From: Aerococcus sanguinicola
GTDB lineage: Bacteria > Bacillota > Bacilli > Lactobacillales > Aerococcaceae
Length of the DNA stretch: 64,000 nucleotides
NCBI RefSeq assembly: GCF_008726925.1
Contig: NZ_VYWO01000004.1
Span: 183,518 to 247,517, forward strand
Direction: 5' to 3'
Under the pieces are notes generated by a model, which did not search any database, was not told the DNA's origin, and saw only the letters and a list, made by a program, of their open reading frames with translations. Below, one piece after another: positions 1 through 9,589 of the stretch (the stretch's first letter is position 1; the number at the start of each line of letters is the position of its first letter). Made by a program: the position numbers and the translations under genes.

Positions 1-950
1 ACACTTGCTTCAAGCGGTTTGAGTTCAGGCGCTTTATCTTCAAAGTAATTATGCGCCTTTAGCCAGTCATCGGCAACCACTTTCGGCTCCAAAAGATAAT
101 TATCTGCACGGTAGTTTAATTTCTGCATGGTTTCTTCGTCGATCGTTCCTTCTAACTTGTGCAAGACCTTATCTAATTCTGGATGAACCTCTAGAATATG
201 GTGGGTCGCAACCGGGCTCGCATCATAGGGTGGGAAGAGCTGCTTATCATCCTCTAGGACAAAGAGGTCTTCAGAAATAATCCGCCCATCCGTTGAATAG
301 CCTAAGATGACATCCACTTCATCATTAGCGACTGCCGAATAGGTTAAGCCAATCGACATGGGCAGGGTCTGCCCGAAGTCAAAGCCATAAATCCGTTTAA
401 AGTCCTCATAGCCGTCCCCTTCCCGGCTCAGCCAAGAAGAGTCCACCCCCGCCTTCAAATCAGGGGCATATTGGGCCAGGTCCGAGACCTTTTCTAGGCC
501 CAATTCTTCGGCCTTATCACGGCTAACCATGAAGGCATAGGTGTTTGCGAAGCCATAAGTTGGGTACCATTTCTGGTCGAACTCCCGGTCGAAGCCCTTG
601 ACAACCGTTTCTGCTGCTTTTTCAGGATCGGTGATAGCATCCATACCTAATTCGCCCGTTACGGATGTCCCCGTATAACGGACAGCGGACACATTGGCAT
701 CATCCTTCATCAAGGCCTGGTGGTTGAGGGAGGAGGATCCCAGGTTGGAAATCACCTTGGTCGGCACATCAATGTAGTGGTTGGACATGCCTTCAACAAT
801 ATAGGCTAGGATCTGCATCTCGGTTGACATACCACCCGTAATCACAATTTCGTCTTCGGAAGTGGAGGCCCCGAGTCCTGGTAGACTACAGCCTGCAAGC
901 AAGAAGAGGCTCAAGCCCAAGGTGAAGACAGTCTTCAGCCATTTACGCAT
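1..950 (-). CDS. opuCC: OpuCC-like osmoprotectant-binding lipoprotein, 3' end outside window
   Basis: Substrate-binding lipoprotein of the OpuC ABC importer, which takes up glycine betaine, carnitine and choline-type osmoprotectants. I translated it from the ATG at 950. The frame stays open to base 1, giving at least 316 residues, so the C-terminus is cut by the window edge. An N-terminal signal ends in the lipobox LAGC with Cys21 as the lipid anchor. The body resembles OpuAC/QAT-type binding proteins and includes the typical C-terminal stretch KAHNYFEDK. Known OpuCC proteins end close to that point, whereas this one continues at least a dozen residues, so a short tail is present. The start overlaps the end of opuCB by 8 bp and has an AGGAGC ribosome site. 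A second permease (opuCD) would be expected beyond the left edge. Confidence 0.88.
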   Translation of the reverse strand, partial: MRKWLKTVFTLGLSLFLLAGCSLPGLGASTSEDEIVITGGMSTEMQILAYIVEGMSNHYIDVPTKVISNLGSSSLNHQALMKDDANVSAVRYTGTSVTGELGMDAITDPEKAAETVVKGFDREFDQKWYPTYGFANTYAFMVSRDKAEELGLEKVSDLAQYAPDLKAGVDSSWLSREGDGYEDFKRIYGFDFGQTLPMSIGLTYSAVANDEVDVILGYSTDGRIISEDLFVLEDDKQLFPPYDASPVATHHILEVHPELDKVLHKLEGTIDEETMQKLNYRADNYLLEPKVVADDWLKAHNYFEDKAPELKPLEAS

Positions 951-1590
951 CCTCACCAGCTCCTTTCGATGTCGTCCGTGGTTGGGTCACTTTCTCTAAG
1001 TAATTCATCAATAGGTCAGCCAGAATCGCAATCAGGGTAACTGGAATCGTGCCCCCAATAATTAAGTCTGGCTTGTAGAGGTTGAGGCCATTAAAGATCA
1101 TCTCACCTAGGCCTCCGCCTCCGATATAAGCCGCTAGGGTCGCCCAAGCAATGACATAGACGGTCGACAAGCGGATGCCCGCCATAATGACCGGCATGGC
1201 GAGAGGCAATTGGACATCCTTAATCACCTGCCAAGCGGTCAAGCCCATGCCCTTAGCCGCATCTAAGAGGTCTGGATCTACGGAGGTCATCCCTAGATAG
1301 GTATTGCGGAGGATGGGGAGGAGGGAATAGATAAATAGAGCCACAATCGATGGCAAGCGTCCCACCCCAAAGATGGGGATCATCAAGGCCAAGAGGGCCA
1401 AGGTTGGAATCGTCTGGAGAACCCCGACGACACTAATCACACCCCCTGCAATCTTGGGGTGCTGGGACAGAAGGATGCCCAGAGGCACTGCAACCAAGAT
1501 CCCCAAGGCGAGGGAAACTACGGACAAGAGCAAGTGTTGGATAGTTAAGTTAATGAGTTCTTGGCCGTTTTCAGCTAGGAAGTTTGCCAT
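943..1590 (-). CDS. opuCB: OpuCB-like osmoprotectant ABC permease
   Basis: Membrane permease of the osmoprotectant importer, 215 residues, the usual length for OpuCB/ProW-type subunits. It is strongly hydrophobic with about five to six membrane segments. The ABC contact (EAA-like) loop lies near the middle, around DPDLLDAAKGMGLTAWQ. It overlaps opuCA by one base (stop and start share TAATG) and opuCC by 8 bp, so the three are translationally coupled in one operon. Substrate specificity cannot be read from the permease alone; the assignment rests on the neighbours and the family resemblance. Confidence 0.9.
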   Translation of the reverse strand: MANFLAENGQELINLTIQHLLLSVVSLALGILVAVPLGILLSQHPKIAGGVISVVGVLQTIPTLALLALMIPIFGVGRLPSIVALFIYSLLPILRNTYLGMTSVDPDLLDAAKGMGLTAWQVIKDVQLPLAMPVIMAGIRLSTVYVIAWATLAAYIGGGGLGEMIFNGLNLYKPDLIIGGTIPVTLIAILADLLMNYLEKVTQPRTTSKGAGEDA

Positions 1591-2732
1591 TAGATCTCAA
1601 CTCCTTCAATTGCTTTTGTCTCGCCCCAGATCACTTCGTAGACAATATTGACCAGGTTGGACCGGGTCACAATACCCGTTAACTGGCCCGTGCGGTTCAC
1701 GACAGCCACATTTTGCACTTTGGCTTTGAGGATACGCTGGATAGTATCTTGGACGAGAGCATCTTCTTGAACGCCCTGGCGTCTGACCATTTCATCGCTC
1801 ACACTGGTCTCCATATCCTTGGCATTCATAATATTTTCGATACTGATTTGCCCCTTCAAGCGCTGACGGTCATCCACAACGAAGAGACTGTCGACATGGC
1901 TATCCCGCATGAGCGTTAGGGCATCGCTCAGGGACTGGCCCATGCTAATCGACAGGGGCTTATCATTCATAATATCTTTAACCTGGATATACTGGGTCTT
2001 GGCTTCAAAGAGCCGGTCTTCTCCTAGGAAGTTCTTCACATAGTCGTCAGCTGGATGGCGTAAGATCTCTTCCGGTGTATCATACTGGAGGAGCTTCCCC
2101 TTGTCCCAGATGGCTACCCGGTCGGCCAGGTTCATGGCTTCATCCATATCGTGGGTCACAAAGATAAAGGTATTATGGTATTCACGCTGGAGCTCTTTAA
2201 CGAGTTCTTGCAGGGCATCCCGAGTAATCGGGTCCAAGGCCCCAAACGGTTCATCCATCAAGACAATTTTAGGATTGGCGACAAGGGCTCGGATAACCCC
2301 AATCCGCTGCTGCTGGCCACCCGATAACTCGCTCGGATAACGGTCCAAGTAGTCTAGGGGAAGCTCTACCCGCTTCATCAACTTCTCAGCCTCCGTCCGA
2401 CAGCGGTCCTCGTCCCACTTTAAGAGCCGGGGCACGGTGACAATATTTTCATAAACGGTCATATGGGGCATGAGGCCAATGCGTTGGATCACATAACCAA
2501 TCTTGCGGCGCATATCGACCGCATTCATGGACGTTGTGGCCTTGCCATCAATTAAGATCTCCCCTTCTGATGGATCGTGCATACGGTTGATCATCCGCAG
2601 AGCAGTGGTCTTTCCGCTCCCCGAGGTTCCGATAAAACAAACAAATTCCCCGTCTTGGATGGTTAAATTCGCATCTTTCAAGGCGTGAACATTGCCTGGG
2701 TACACCTTACTGACATTCTTAAATTCAATCAT
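1590..2732 (-). CDS. opuCA: OpuCA-like osmoprotectant ABC ATPase with tandem CBS domains
   Basis: ATPase of the osmoprotectant importer, 380 residues. The Walker A motif GTSGSGKT is at residues 35-42. It is followed by the Q-loop, the signature LSGGQQQR near 136 and Walker B IVLMDEP near 156. The C-terminal third (about 255-375) carries two CBS domains, which in this family sense ionic strength or c-di-AMP and gate transport; that role is family knowledge and was not tested here. First gene of the opuCA-CB-CC operon. The region upstream carries a palindrome (2756-2780) overlapping a TACAAT -10 element, so salt-dependent control by a repressor is plausible. Confidence 0.93.
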   Translation of the reverse strand: MIEFKNVSKVYPGNVHALKDANLTIQDGEFVCFIGTSGSGKTTALRMINRMHDPSEGEILIDGKATTSMNAVDMRRKIGYVIQRIGLMPHMTVYENIVTVPRLLKWDEDRCRTEAEKLMKRVELPLDYLDRYPSELSGGQQQRIGVIRALVANPKIVLMDEPFGALDPITRDALQELVKELQREYHNTFIFVTHDMDEAMNLADRVAIWDKGKLLQYDTPEEILRHPADDYVKNFLGEDRLFEAKTQYIQVKDIMNDKPLSISMGQSLSDALTLMRDSHVDSLFVVDDRQRLKGQISIENIMNAKDMETSVSDEMVRRQGVQEDALVQDTIQRILKAKVQNVAVVNRTGQLTGIVTRSNLVNIVYEVIWGETKAIEGVEI

Positions 2733-2755
2733 ATTTTCGGTCCCTTCCGTTTTTT

Positions 2756-2780
2756 CTTAGTTTTATTGTAACAAACTAAG
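2756..2780 (-). promoter_or_regulatory. Palindrome over the opuCA promoter (operator candidate)
   Basis: Perfect 8-bp arms CTTAGTTT and AAACTAAG are separated by 9 bp. On the minus strand the central part contains TACAAT, a good -10 hexamer, 24-48 bp upstream of the opuCA start. No convincing -35 is present. The layout suits a dimeric repressor, but a short mRNA leader hairpin is an alternative. Confidence 0.5.
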
Positions 2781-2847
2781 CGGAAAATACGACTAATCGG
2801 GCAGCTTAAGCCCGCATCTTTTGTTTTAGTTTTTATTAATCATAATA

Positions 2848-2897
2848 AAATAACGCATCGAATCCTATTCAGTTAAGGCTTTCGATACGTTATTTTT
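2848..2897 (-). terminator. Terminator downstream of acpS (possibly bidirectional)
   Basis: Inverted repeat 2849-2862 / 2881-2894 with one mismatch. It is flanked by T-rich sequence on both strands and sits between the acpS stop and the opuC promoter region. Confidence 0.7.
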
Positions 2898-2935
2898 TCT
2901 CTCTTGCGATAAACAATAATTGTTTTTTATTGAAC

Positions 2936-3304
2936 TTAGTGGTCAGGCTGCTCAATAATGACATAAGCACTGGCATAACGGTCTGTGTGGCTAATCGACA
3001 GGTGGATGGCATAGGGGATTTTCAAACAAAATAGCTGAGGTTGACCACTTTTATTTGACAAGATGCACATGTCCTGGAAGGAAAGTTGCTTAGATATCCC
3101 GCTTCCCCAAGCCTTGGCACAGGCTTCCTTGGCTGCCCAGCGTCCCGCTAGGAATTCTGCTTGCCGCTTAGGCGAGCTAAAGCCTTGGTAGCACGCCAAT
3201 TCTTCTGCTGTCAGGACCCGGTGGACGAAGCGGTCCCCCTGCTTCTCCCTGGCTTGGTCAATCCGCTTGATTTCGACCAGGTCCGTGCCAATTCCAATAA
3301 TCAT
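2936..3304 (-). CDS. acpS: Holo-[acyl-carrier-protein] synthase
   Basis: Transfers 4'-phosphopantetheine from CoA to the serine of acyl carrier protein, a cytosolic step needed for fatty acid synthesis. The 122-residue product has the family motifs GIGTDLVEI near the N-terminus, RWAAKEACAKAWG in the middle and HLSISHTDRYASA near the C-terminus; the Asp of the first and the Glu of the second bind magnesium. I chose the ATG at 3304 because AGGAGGG lies 7 bases upstream; a TTG directly before it is an alternative. It follows the helicase gene by 12 bp and is followed by a terminator. Confidence 0.95.
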   Translation of the reverse strand: MIIGIGTDLVEIKRIDQAREKQGDRFVHRVLTAEELACYQGFSSPKRQAEFLAGRWAAKEACAKAWGSGISKQLSFQDMCILSNKSGQPQLFCLKIPYAIHLSISHTDRYASAYVIIEQPDH

Positions 3305-3316
3305 CAAGCTTCCCTC

Positions 3317-4798
3317 CTAACGAATATCAAAGGATGCTTTATGGCGCGAGCCACGTTTCTTGCCATTTTGGCGGTCTTTGCCCCCTTGCTTAGATTTCTT
3401 GCCCTTCTTATCGTAAGACTTGTTGCGCGACTTATTGTGTCCCCGCTTAGAGCCCCGATGCTTGCGTCCCCCTGATTTCTTCCGCTGGGTCCGTTCGGGC
3501 GTAATCCGAACTTCTACTTCATTAGGGTCCTTGGTCAAGCTGCTGAGGACAGCGAGGGCCAATTGGTCGGTGCTATAGTGGGCTGACAGGTAGTCAATGG
3601 CTTCTTGATAATAAGAAGGATCGGCCTCTTCCGTTAGTTTCTTCACTTCTTCAAGGGCCTGGTTGATCCGACCACTGAAGGCCTCCTTTGCCGATGGTGG
3701 ACGCAGGGGCATCATCTTTTTCTTGGTCAAGTCTTCAATGGTCCGCAAGTAACCCAGTTCATTGGGCCCAACAAAGGTGACAGAAACCCCCTGGCGTCCA
3801 GCCCGACCCGTCCGACCAATCCGGTGGACATAACTATCGGGATCTAAAGGAATATCAAAGTTATAGACATGGGTCACATTACTGATATCTAGACCCCGGG
3901 CAGCCACATCCGTCGCCACTAGGATGTCTAACTTTTCCTCCTTGAATTGACGGAGGAGCAGGGAGCGTTTGTCCTGGTTCAAGTCCCCATGAAGGCCTTC
4001 TGCCGTATAGCCCCGTTCAATCAAGGCACGAGAAATCTCATCTACCCGGCGCTTGGTCCGTGCAAAGACAATCGCTAGGACAGGGTCTTGGACATCGATG
4101 AAGCGGGTCAGAACATCAAACTTCTCGCTCTCCCGACAACGGGTAAAGTATTGGTCGATGAGGTCTGCCGTCATTTCCTGGGCCTTAATCTTCACTTGGA
4201 TCGGGTCTTGCATGAATTGCTCCCCGATGCGCTGGATGGCCTTGGGCATAGTCGCTGAGAAAAGCAGGGTCTGCCGGTCTGCCGGTGTCTTAGCAATAAT
4301 GGCTTCAATATCGTCGATAAAGCCCATGTTAAGCATTTCATCGGCTTCATCGAGGACCAGAGTCTGGATGTGGGATAAGTCTAACTTACCCCTGCGAATT
4401 AAATCGAGCAGGCGGCCAGGTGTTCCCACGATCACTTGCCGTTTCTTCTCCAGTTGGCGCAACTGCCGCTGGATGGAGCTCCCCCCATAGACGGTCAGGC
4501 ATTGGACCCGTTTTTCTTCTCCTAATTGGTAGAGTTCCTGGCCGGTTTGAATCGCTAGTTCCCGCGTCGGCGAGATGACCAGGGCTTGGATTTCTTTGTA
4601 GTGGGGGTCGATTTTCTCCAAGAGGGGAAGGCCAAAAGCGGCCGTCTTCCCTGTCCCAGTCTGGGCCTGACCGAGAACGTCCCGGCCTTTTAAGGCATAG
4701 GGAATTGTTTCTGCCTGAATCGGTGTAGCTTCTTCAAAGCCCATCTTATCGACAGCTTGTAATAATTGTGGGCTTAAGCCCATTTCTTTAAATTTCAT
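3317..4798 (-). CDS. cshA: DEAD-box RNA helicase (CshA-like)
   Basis: ATP-dependent RNA helicase of the Firmicute CshA group, linked to RNA decay and cold adaptation. Of 493 residues, the Q motif is at about 20-33, motif I AQTGTGKT at 45-52, PTRELA near 77, DEAD at 150-153 and SAT at 181-183. The second RecA domain ends with the [11 protein letters not shown] motif. After residue ~430 a strongly basic Lys/Arg/Gly tail follows, a usual RNA-binding extension. The start has GGAGGAATGGA upstream. It lies between a murF terminator and acpS, with which it probably shares a transcript. Confidence 0.93.
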   Translation of the reverse strand: MKFKEMGLSPQLLQAVDKMGFEEATPIQAETIPYALKGRDVLGQAQTGTGKTAAFGLPLLEKIDPHYKEIQALVISPTRELAIQTGQELYQLGEEKRVQCLTVYGGSSIQRQLRQLEKKRQVIVGTPGRLLDLIRRGKLDLSHIQTLVLDEADEMLNMGFIDDIEAIIAKTPADRQTLLFSATMPKAIQRIGEQFMQDPIQVKIKAQEMTADLIDQYFTRCRESEKFDVLTRFIDVQDPVLAIVFARTKRRVDEISRALIERGYTAEGLHGDLNQDKRSLLLRQFKEEKLDILVATDVAARGLDISNVTHVYNFDIPLDPDSYVHRIGRTGRAGRQGVSVTFVGPNELGYLRTIEDLTKKKMMPLRPPSAKEAFSGRINQALEEVKKLTEEADPSYYQEAIDYLSAHYSTDQLALAVLSSLTKDPNEVEVRITPERTQRKKSGGRKHRGSKRGHNKSRNKSYDKKGKKSKQGGKDRQNGKKRGSRHKASFDIR

Positions 4799-4856
4799 TC
4801 CATTCCTCCATATTCATTCTTAAGGGATTGTATCTTCAAGGGGCTCGGTTCCCTTT

Positions 4857-4888
4857 GATAAAAAAACAGCCGACCAGTCGACTGTTTT
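4857..4888 (-). terminator. Terminator downstream of murF
   Basis: On the minus strand a 10-bp stem (4877-4886 / 4865-4874, one G-U pair) with a 2-base loop is followed by a run of seven T. Confidence 0.85.
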
Positions 4889-4937
4889 CTTTGGGCAGCT
4901 TGTCGAGGGCTGTATCGCGGAGACAGAGGCTGCTAAC

Positions 4938-6368
4938 CTAATCTTCTTTAGCTTGGTTATCGGTATCTTTGCGGCGAAGGGCGTCCACGACTTCCAGAAG
5001 GCCCATGCCATGGCTTCCTTTCACCAGAATCTGGTCATAGTGGCGGGTCTGGTCTTCTAACCAGGCAACCAGCGCCCCTTTATCTTCTTTGAAATAATGG
5101 ACTTGGTCGGGGCGGGCTTGGCCAGCAGCTAAGAGACGCTCATAGAGGGCCTGCATCTCCAAACCATAGAGTAGAACTTGGTCCTGGTCTTGGAGGGTCA
5201 AGGCATCAGCTACACTGGCATGGAGCTGGGCAGATTCTGGGCCTAGTTCTAGCATATCCGCGAGCACATAGAGCTTGCGTCCTTGCTGGGCATCCCCTGC
5301 CCGAGGGACCTGGACGAAGTTACTAATGACAGCCTTCATGGCGGAAGGGCTGGCATTATAGGTATCATCCAAGACTTGACTCTCATTGATACCGTCGACC
5401 CAGGCCGTGCGATTGGCCGTCATTTGGAAATGAGCCAGGGCTTCCTGGATCTGTTCAATCGATAGGCCTAAACGGTAAGAGACGGCACAGGCATCGAGGG
5501 CATTCACAACATTATACCGGCCCGAAACCGGTATTGTCAACTGGACAGCCGGCGAGAGGTTACTGCTAAAGTGGGTCTGGTACTGGTCCACAATAATATC
5601 CAGGGCATAGACATCCTGGTCTTCCGTCAGTCCCACTGAGAGGGTTTCAATATCTTCCCGGATGTCGTCTAATTGAGAAGTGATCAAGTCCTCCTCACCT
5701 GGATAGATAAAGGTCCCACCCTCTTTTAGGCCATCTAGAATTTCTAGCTTAGCCTTGGCAATATTGGCCTTGGTCTTCAAGAATTCCAGGTGGTCCTCGC
5801 CAATCATCGTGATCACAGCGAGGTCGGGCTTGGCCAGGAGGGAGAGGTCATGAATTTCACCGAAGTTACTCATCCCCATCTCCAAGACCAGGACTTCCGT
5901 TGTTTCGGGCATCTCTAGGATGGTAATGGGCACCCCAATTTCGTTATTGTAATTGCCCTGGGTCTTATGAACCCGGTAGGCAACGGCTAGACAGGCAGCC
6001 GTCATATCCTTAGTCGTCGTCTTACCCGATGACCCGGTAATGGCCACCAGCTTGGGTTGGACAAGGGACAGGTAATAGGCCGCCAGATCCTGGAGGGCAG
6101 CCAGGGTATCTGCCACCTGGATCAGGGCCAAACCGGCAGGAGCCTGGGCGGGATCCTTGGACCAGAAAGCAGCAACTGCCCCATTATCAAGAGCTTGTTG
6201 GGCGAAGTCATGCCCATCCCGCTGCCCCATCAAGGGAACAAAGAGACTTCCCGGTTGGGCCTGTCTGGCATCAAAAACAACATGCTGGATCAAGGGCGTC
6301 TCTAAATCTTCGGCTTGGAGTTCGCCCTGAACAGCTCGAGCAATTTCATTTAAGGCTAATTTTTTCAT
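4938..6368 (-). CDS. murF: UDP-MurNAc-tripeptide--D-alanyl-D-alanine ligase
   Basis: Adds the D-Ala-D-Ala dipeptide to UDP-MurNAc-tripeptide, the last cytoplasmic step of the peptidoglycan stem peptide. A Mur-ligase N-terminal domain is followed by the ATP loop TGSSGKTT at 111-118, and later by a conserved region around DDTYNASPSAMKA. I prefer the second ATG (6368). The first, at 6377, sits directly against the only ribosome-site-like AGGA, whereas the second has it at normal spacing. The gene directly follows ddl, whose product supplies its substrate, so the pair forms a pathway operon. Confidence 0.94.
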   Translation of the reverse strand: MKKLALNEIARAVQGELQAEDLETPLIQHVVFDARQAQPGSLFVPLMGQRDGHDFAQQALDNGAVAAFWSKDPAQAPAGLALIQVADTLAALQDLAAYYLSLVQPKLVAITGSSGKTTTKDMTAACLAVAYRVHKTQGNYNNEIGVPITILEMPETTEVLVLEMGMSNFGEIHDLSLLAKPDLAVITMIGEDHLEFLKTKANIAKAKLEILDGLKEGGTFIYPGEEDLITSQLDDIREDIETLSVGLTEDQDVYALDIIVDQYQTHFSSNLSPAVQLTIPVSGRYNVVNALDACAVSYRLGLSIEQIQEALAHFQMTANRTAWVDGINESQVLDDTYNASPSAMKAVISNFVQVPRAGDAQQGRKLYVLADMLELGPESAQLHASVADALTLQDQDQVLLYGLEMQALYERLLAAGQARPDQVHYFKEDKGALVAWLEDQTRHYDQILVKGSHGMGLLEVVDALRRKDTDNQAKED

Positions 6369-6378
6369 GACACACATC

Positions 6379-7467
6379 CTATTGGTTGGCTAGTCCTTGT
6401 TTCTTATTGAAGCGCTCTTGGGCGAGCTCTAATAATTTCTCAAGGAGGGCCTCATAAGTCAGTCCTGAAGCCGCCCATAGAGAAGGATACATACTGAATT
6501 GGGTGAAGCCGGGCATGGTGTTGACCTCATTGATATAGATATCCATATTGTGGGTCACAAAGAAGTCACAGCGGGTGAGACCCGATCCATCAATAGCTAG
6601 GTATGCTTTCTTGGCATAGTCTTGGATGGCCTGGGCGCTTTCCTCTGGCAGGTCAGCTGGAATGGCCATCTCAATGCTGTTATTAATGTACTTCTCTTCG
6701 TAATCATAGAAGCCTTGGTCCTTCACAATTTCACCCGGTTGGCTGACATGGATTTCTTCATTGCCTAGGACAGCCACTTCAATTTCTCGGGCTTCAATGC
6801 CTTGCTCAACCACAACCCGGGTATCATAGCGGAAGGCTGTTTCTAAGCCTTGGAGCAAGGCTTCGCGGTCTGGGGCTTGGGTAATCCCGACACTGGATCC
6901 CATATTGGCTGGCTTAATAAAGACCGGATAAACCAACTGTCCCTCAATACGGGCAATCACTTCGCTGCGTTCCGTCTCATATTGATAGCTCGTCAAGGCG
7001 ACAAAAGGCACTTGAGGAATCTGAGCCTGTTGGAAGAGTTGCTTGGAGATGATCTTATCCATCCCAGCAGCTGAGGCCAGGACTCCCGCCCCTGTATAAG
7101 GAACATTCAGGCTTTCAAAGAGGCCTTGGATTGTACCATCTTCCCCATTCGGTCCATGCAGCGCAGGAAAAGCTAAGCAGCCCTCAGTCAGTACATCGGT
7201 TGGGACCACGGCTAAGCCCTGGGAAATGTCAGCTTCGCCTTGCCGGTAGAAGTGTTGTTGGTCACTGGCTTCCAGGTAGAGGATGCTATCCTCACTGAGC
7301 CGGTAGTCTTCAAGCAGTTCCCCAGCAATCCACTGCCCCTCCCGGTCAATAAAGACGGGCTGGACTTGGTGCTTGCTATAATCCAAATGTTTGAGGATGG
7401 AAGCAGCGGTTAGAACAGATATATCATGTTCCGCGCTGTCCCCACCATAAAGTAGTACAATTCTCAT
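6379..7467 (-). CDS. ddl: D-alanine--D-alanine ligase
   Basis: Joins two D-alanines for peptidoglycan synthesis. The 362 residues carry the ATP-grasp fold and the motifs HGPNGEDG near 104, KPANMGSSVGI near 185 and EVNTMPGFT near 314. Position 260 is Tyr, in the local motif YDYEEKY. In this family Tyr at this site goes with D-Ala-D-Ala and Phe with D-Ala-D-Lac, so vancomycin-sensitive precursors are predicted by inference. It lies 3 bp after an unrecognised gene and 10 bp before murF. Confidence 0.96.
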   Translation of the reverse strand: MRIVLLYGGDSAEHDISVLTAASILKHLDYSKHQVQPVFIDREGQWIAGELLEDYRLSEDSILYLEASDQQHFYRQGEADISQGLAVVPTDVLTEGCLAFPALHGPNGEDGTIQGLFESLNVPYTGAGVLASAAGMDKIISKQLFQQAQIPQVPFVALTSYQYETERSEVIARIEGQLVYPVFIKPANMGSSVGITQAPDREALLQGLETAFRYDTRVVVEQGIEAREIEVAVLGNEEIHVSQPGEIVKDQGFYDYEEKYINNSIEMAIPADLPEESAQAIQDYAKKAYLAIDGSGLTRCDFFVTHNMDIYINEVNTMPGFTQFSMYPSLWAASGLTYEALLEKLLELAQERFNKKQGLANQ

Positions 7468-7470
7468 AAT

Positions 7471-8259
7471 TTAACCTCCAAATAGGTTGGCATCCGCAAT
7501 GCGCTCAAATGCCCATTTTTTATCTTTACTTGTATAGCTTAGCTTGGCCAAAAGAATCGTGCGCTTGTGTTGGAGAATATCGTCGACTTGGTCTTCAGCC
7601 AATAAGAGTGGTATCTCCATAGCCTGGTCTTCCCGCCAGACCAACTGGCTGAAGTCAAAAATAACTCCTTCGGTTAACAAAGGACGGATCTCCTGCATGA
7701 CCTGCATCGGGGGCAAGGCTAGCTTGGCTTCTTCTCCCGCACTATAAGGGCGCCAGCCGAATAAGGAACGGCGCTCGGGACGTTGGGCCAGAACTTTGTC
7801 CCGTATCACACAAGCGAGCTGGAAGTAGAATTCCTTCACATCCCGGTAATAAGTCTTCAAGATCCCATTCGCCATCGGAAGGAAGACATAATTATTCTGC
7901 AACTTATAGAAGAAAGGCGAATGCAGGTGGCGGTTGACATGGCCCAGGTATAATAATTCCGCGATTTCACCTGGAGTCAGCTGGTGCAGAAGTTCTTGGG
8001 AATAATAATCTATCCATTTCGTATCTGGAAAAGGTAAGCGACTCTGACCAGCTAAGAAATCTTGCACACTCCGTTCACCACGGATAAGCTTGAAGTGCGT
8101 GTGCTCATCCACTTGGCCGTAGTCTTTTTGGCAGGATAGAATCAGCAAGTTTTGTGGTTTCTTCTTCATGCTGCCCTGCAGATAAGTGAGTCCCAAACCA
8201 CGCGACAACACATGGTTGGATACCTCGTCCACTAAGATATAAATATAATTCTCAATCAC
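7471..8259 (-). CDS. Unrecognised 262-residue protein, first gene of the ddl-murF operon
   Basis: I do not recognise a family. The protein is soluble in appearance, with no signal peptide, membrane segment or obvious nucleotide-binding motif, and is rich in aromatic and charged residues. The start is GTG with a very strong AAGGAGGTGG site six bases upstream, and codon use matches its neighbours, so it is a real gene. Only 3 bp separate it from ddl, which implies cotranscription and translational coupling with cell-wall genes. A cell-wall role is possible from position alone. The 170-bp divergent region towards the SUKH gene should hold its promoter (TATTAT near 8290 on the minus strand is a candidate -10). 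Confidence 0.75.
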   Translation of the reverse strand: MIENYIYILVDEVSNHVLSRGLGLTYLQGSMKKKPQNLLILSCQKDYGQVDEHTHFKLIRGERSVQDFLAGQSRLPFPDTKWIDYYSQELLHQLTPGEIAELLYLGHVNRHLHSPFFYKLQNNYVFLPMANGILKTYYRDVKEFYFQLACVIRDKVLAQRPERRSLFGWRPYSAGEEAKLALPPMQVMQEIRPLLTEGVIFDFSQLVWREDQAMEIPLLLAEDQVDDILQHKRTILLAKLSYTSKDKKWAFERIADANLFGG

Positions 8260-8431
8260 GTCCCCACCTCCTTATCATACCCCTTAATAATAGCATATTC
8301 CCTCCACAAAAAACTATAAGCTTTGACTAAAAAGCCCAAAATCGCCGGCCTTAGCAAATCTCAAGCTTTACTTTCTTTGGCTGCTTGTATTAAGATGAGA
8401 GAGACTGTACCCATTTAAAGGAGCGAAGAAT

Positions 8432-9193
8432 ATGCATCTCATTGGCCTAGCCTTCCAAAAACAACAACTCACCTACCTGCCGACTAGCCCCCTCTACGGG
8501 GAAATTATGGTAGACGACCTGCCCCTGGGCTACCACCAATTGCTCACCCAACAGAACGGCGGTTATACCTCCAAATCCTATTATCCCACCAGTGCCCCTA
8601 CCTCGGATTCACTGAGCGCCGTGTACATCCCCTATCTCGCTGGACTCCTCCCCCAAGCGGTTAAGCAAGATTACCTCATTCCTAGCCTGGCCTTCCAGGA
8701 CCATTTCAAGCACCGGGATTGCTTGCCTGAAACTAGCTTGATTATCTACGAAGACGGTGACCGGATCGTCTTCTTGGACTATGATCCTCACGATAGCAGG
8801 ACCCGTGACCGACGCGGCTTAGCCAAGGTCCCTAGTGTCCGCTACCACGACTTGGAAACCGACCAGTGGATGGACCTGGCCCCTAATTTCGATTATTTTA
8901 TCCAACATTTCGAATCCCGGGGCTTTGCCCTACCTGCACCGCCCATGCGGACCTACCACCGGGCTAACGCTGCCTTCCTGGCCGTTAAACATCCCGACCA
9001 ATTAGCCCGCCTTTTCGAAGAATTCCAGGGGCAAGCCGACAAGACCTGGTACTTCCACTGGCTCCGCCACTTCCTCCAGTCCCAAGACTTTCGCCTAGTA
9101 GAAGTCGCCAAAGAAGCTCTGACCTTCCAAACCGACTACTTCCGCCCTCTCCTTCCTCAAGGCTTCGATGACCTCATCGGCCAGGAAGGTTAG
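8432..9193 (+). CDS. SMI1/KNR4 (SUKH)-family protein
   Basis: 253 residues with features of the SUKH superfamily. Near residues 30-45 is LPLGYHQLLTQQNGG, the family's LP-x-x-Y-x-x-L-x-x-x-NGG signature. Later comes a glycine/aspartate-rich strand EDGDRIVFLDYDP, and then the typical ending (A/P)NFDYFIQHF near 160. In bacteria these proteins often act as immunity proteins in contact-dependent toxin systems, but many are solitary with unknown roles. No toxin gene lies next to it here. The ribosome site AAAGGAG is well placed, and a strong terminator follows. The last 80 residues lie outside the recognised domain. Confidence 0.75.
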   Translation: MHLIGLAFQKQQLTYLPTSPLYGEIMVDDLPLGYHQLLTQQNGGYTSKSYYPTSAPTSDSLSAVYIPYLAGLLPQAVKQDYLIPSLAFQDHFKHRDCLPETSLIIYEDGDRIVFLDYDPHDSRTRDRRGLAKVPSVRYHDLETDQWMDLAPNFDYFIQHFESRGFALPAPPMRTYHRANAAFLAVKHPDQLARLFEEFQGQADKTWYFHWLRHFLQSQDFRLVEVAKEALTFQTDYFRPLLPQGFDDLIGQEG

Positions 9194-9202
9194 ACAAAAC
9201 AA

Positions 9203-9258
9203 AAGCAGCTCCAGTCAACCCATGCTATATCACAGCGTCGACTGGGGCTGTTTTTTTA
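9203..9258 (+). terminator. Terminator downstream of the SUKH gene
   Basis: A 14-bp stem (9206-9219 / 9237-9250, two G-U pairs) is followed by seven T. Confidence 0.88.
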
Positions 9259-9390
9259 TTATTTTAGAACACAAAATTACAAAAGTATTTGGGACTTTCT
9301 TCATACAATAGCTCACTTCAAAAGCTGAGCACTTGGGCTTTCTGTTTGTATATCGATATATAGAAAGTAAAAATTCTATCATTTATTTTT

Positions 9391-9565
9391 GAGCAGGAGC
9401 GGAGCTTTGAATTTGATCATTAGCCGTGACCAAGCAAGGGTTGTGAATTACGGATAGTAGGGGATTAGCCATACTAGCCGTTTGAAGAACGCTAGGCGAG
9501 GGATCTTGGCCCGAACTGATGCCACGGCTTTTTAATGATCAAATTCAAAAGCGCAACGCATGCTC
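9391..9565. ncRNA. Candidate structured RNA or palindromic element with 17-bp perfect closing arms
   Basis: This fills most of the 430-bp gap between the SUKH gene and the sortase gene. Perfect 17-bp arms lie at 9406-9422 and 9533-9549. They continue inward as GCCGTG/CACGGC (9423-9428 / 9523-9528) after a 4-base bulge and outward as GAGCA/TGCTC (9391-9395 / 9561-9565). An apical hairpin (ACGGATAGTA with TACTAGCCGT, one mismatch) lies at 9450-9480, and CCAAG/CTTGG can pair in between. The rod with a large central loop and a length near 175 resembles 6S RNA in outline. No homology could be tested, and a small mobile element is an alternative. On the plus strand TATCAT at 9377-9382 could serve as a -10. 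The strand is undecided. Confidence 0.45.
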
Positions 9566-9589
9566 ACTTGCACACTTTAATCCCAAACA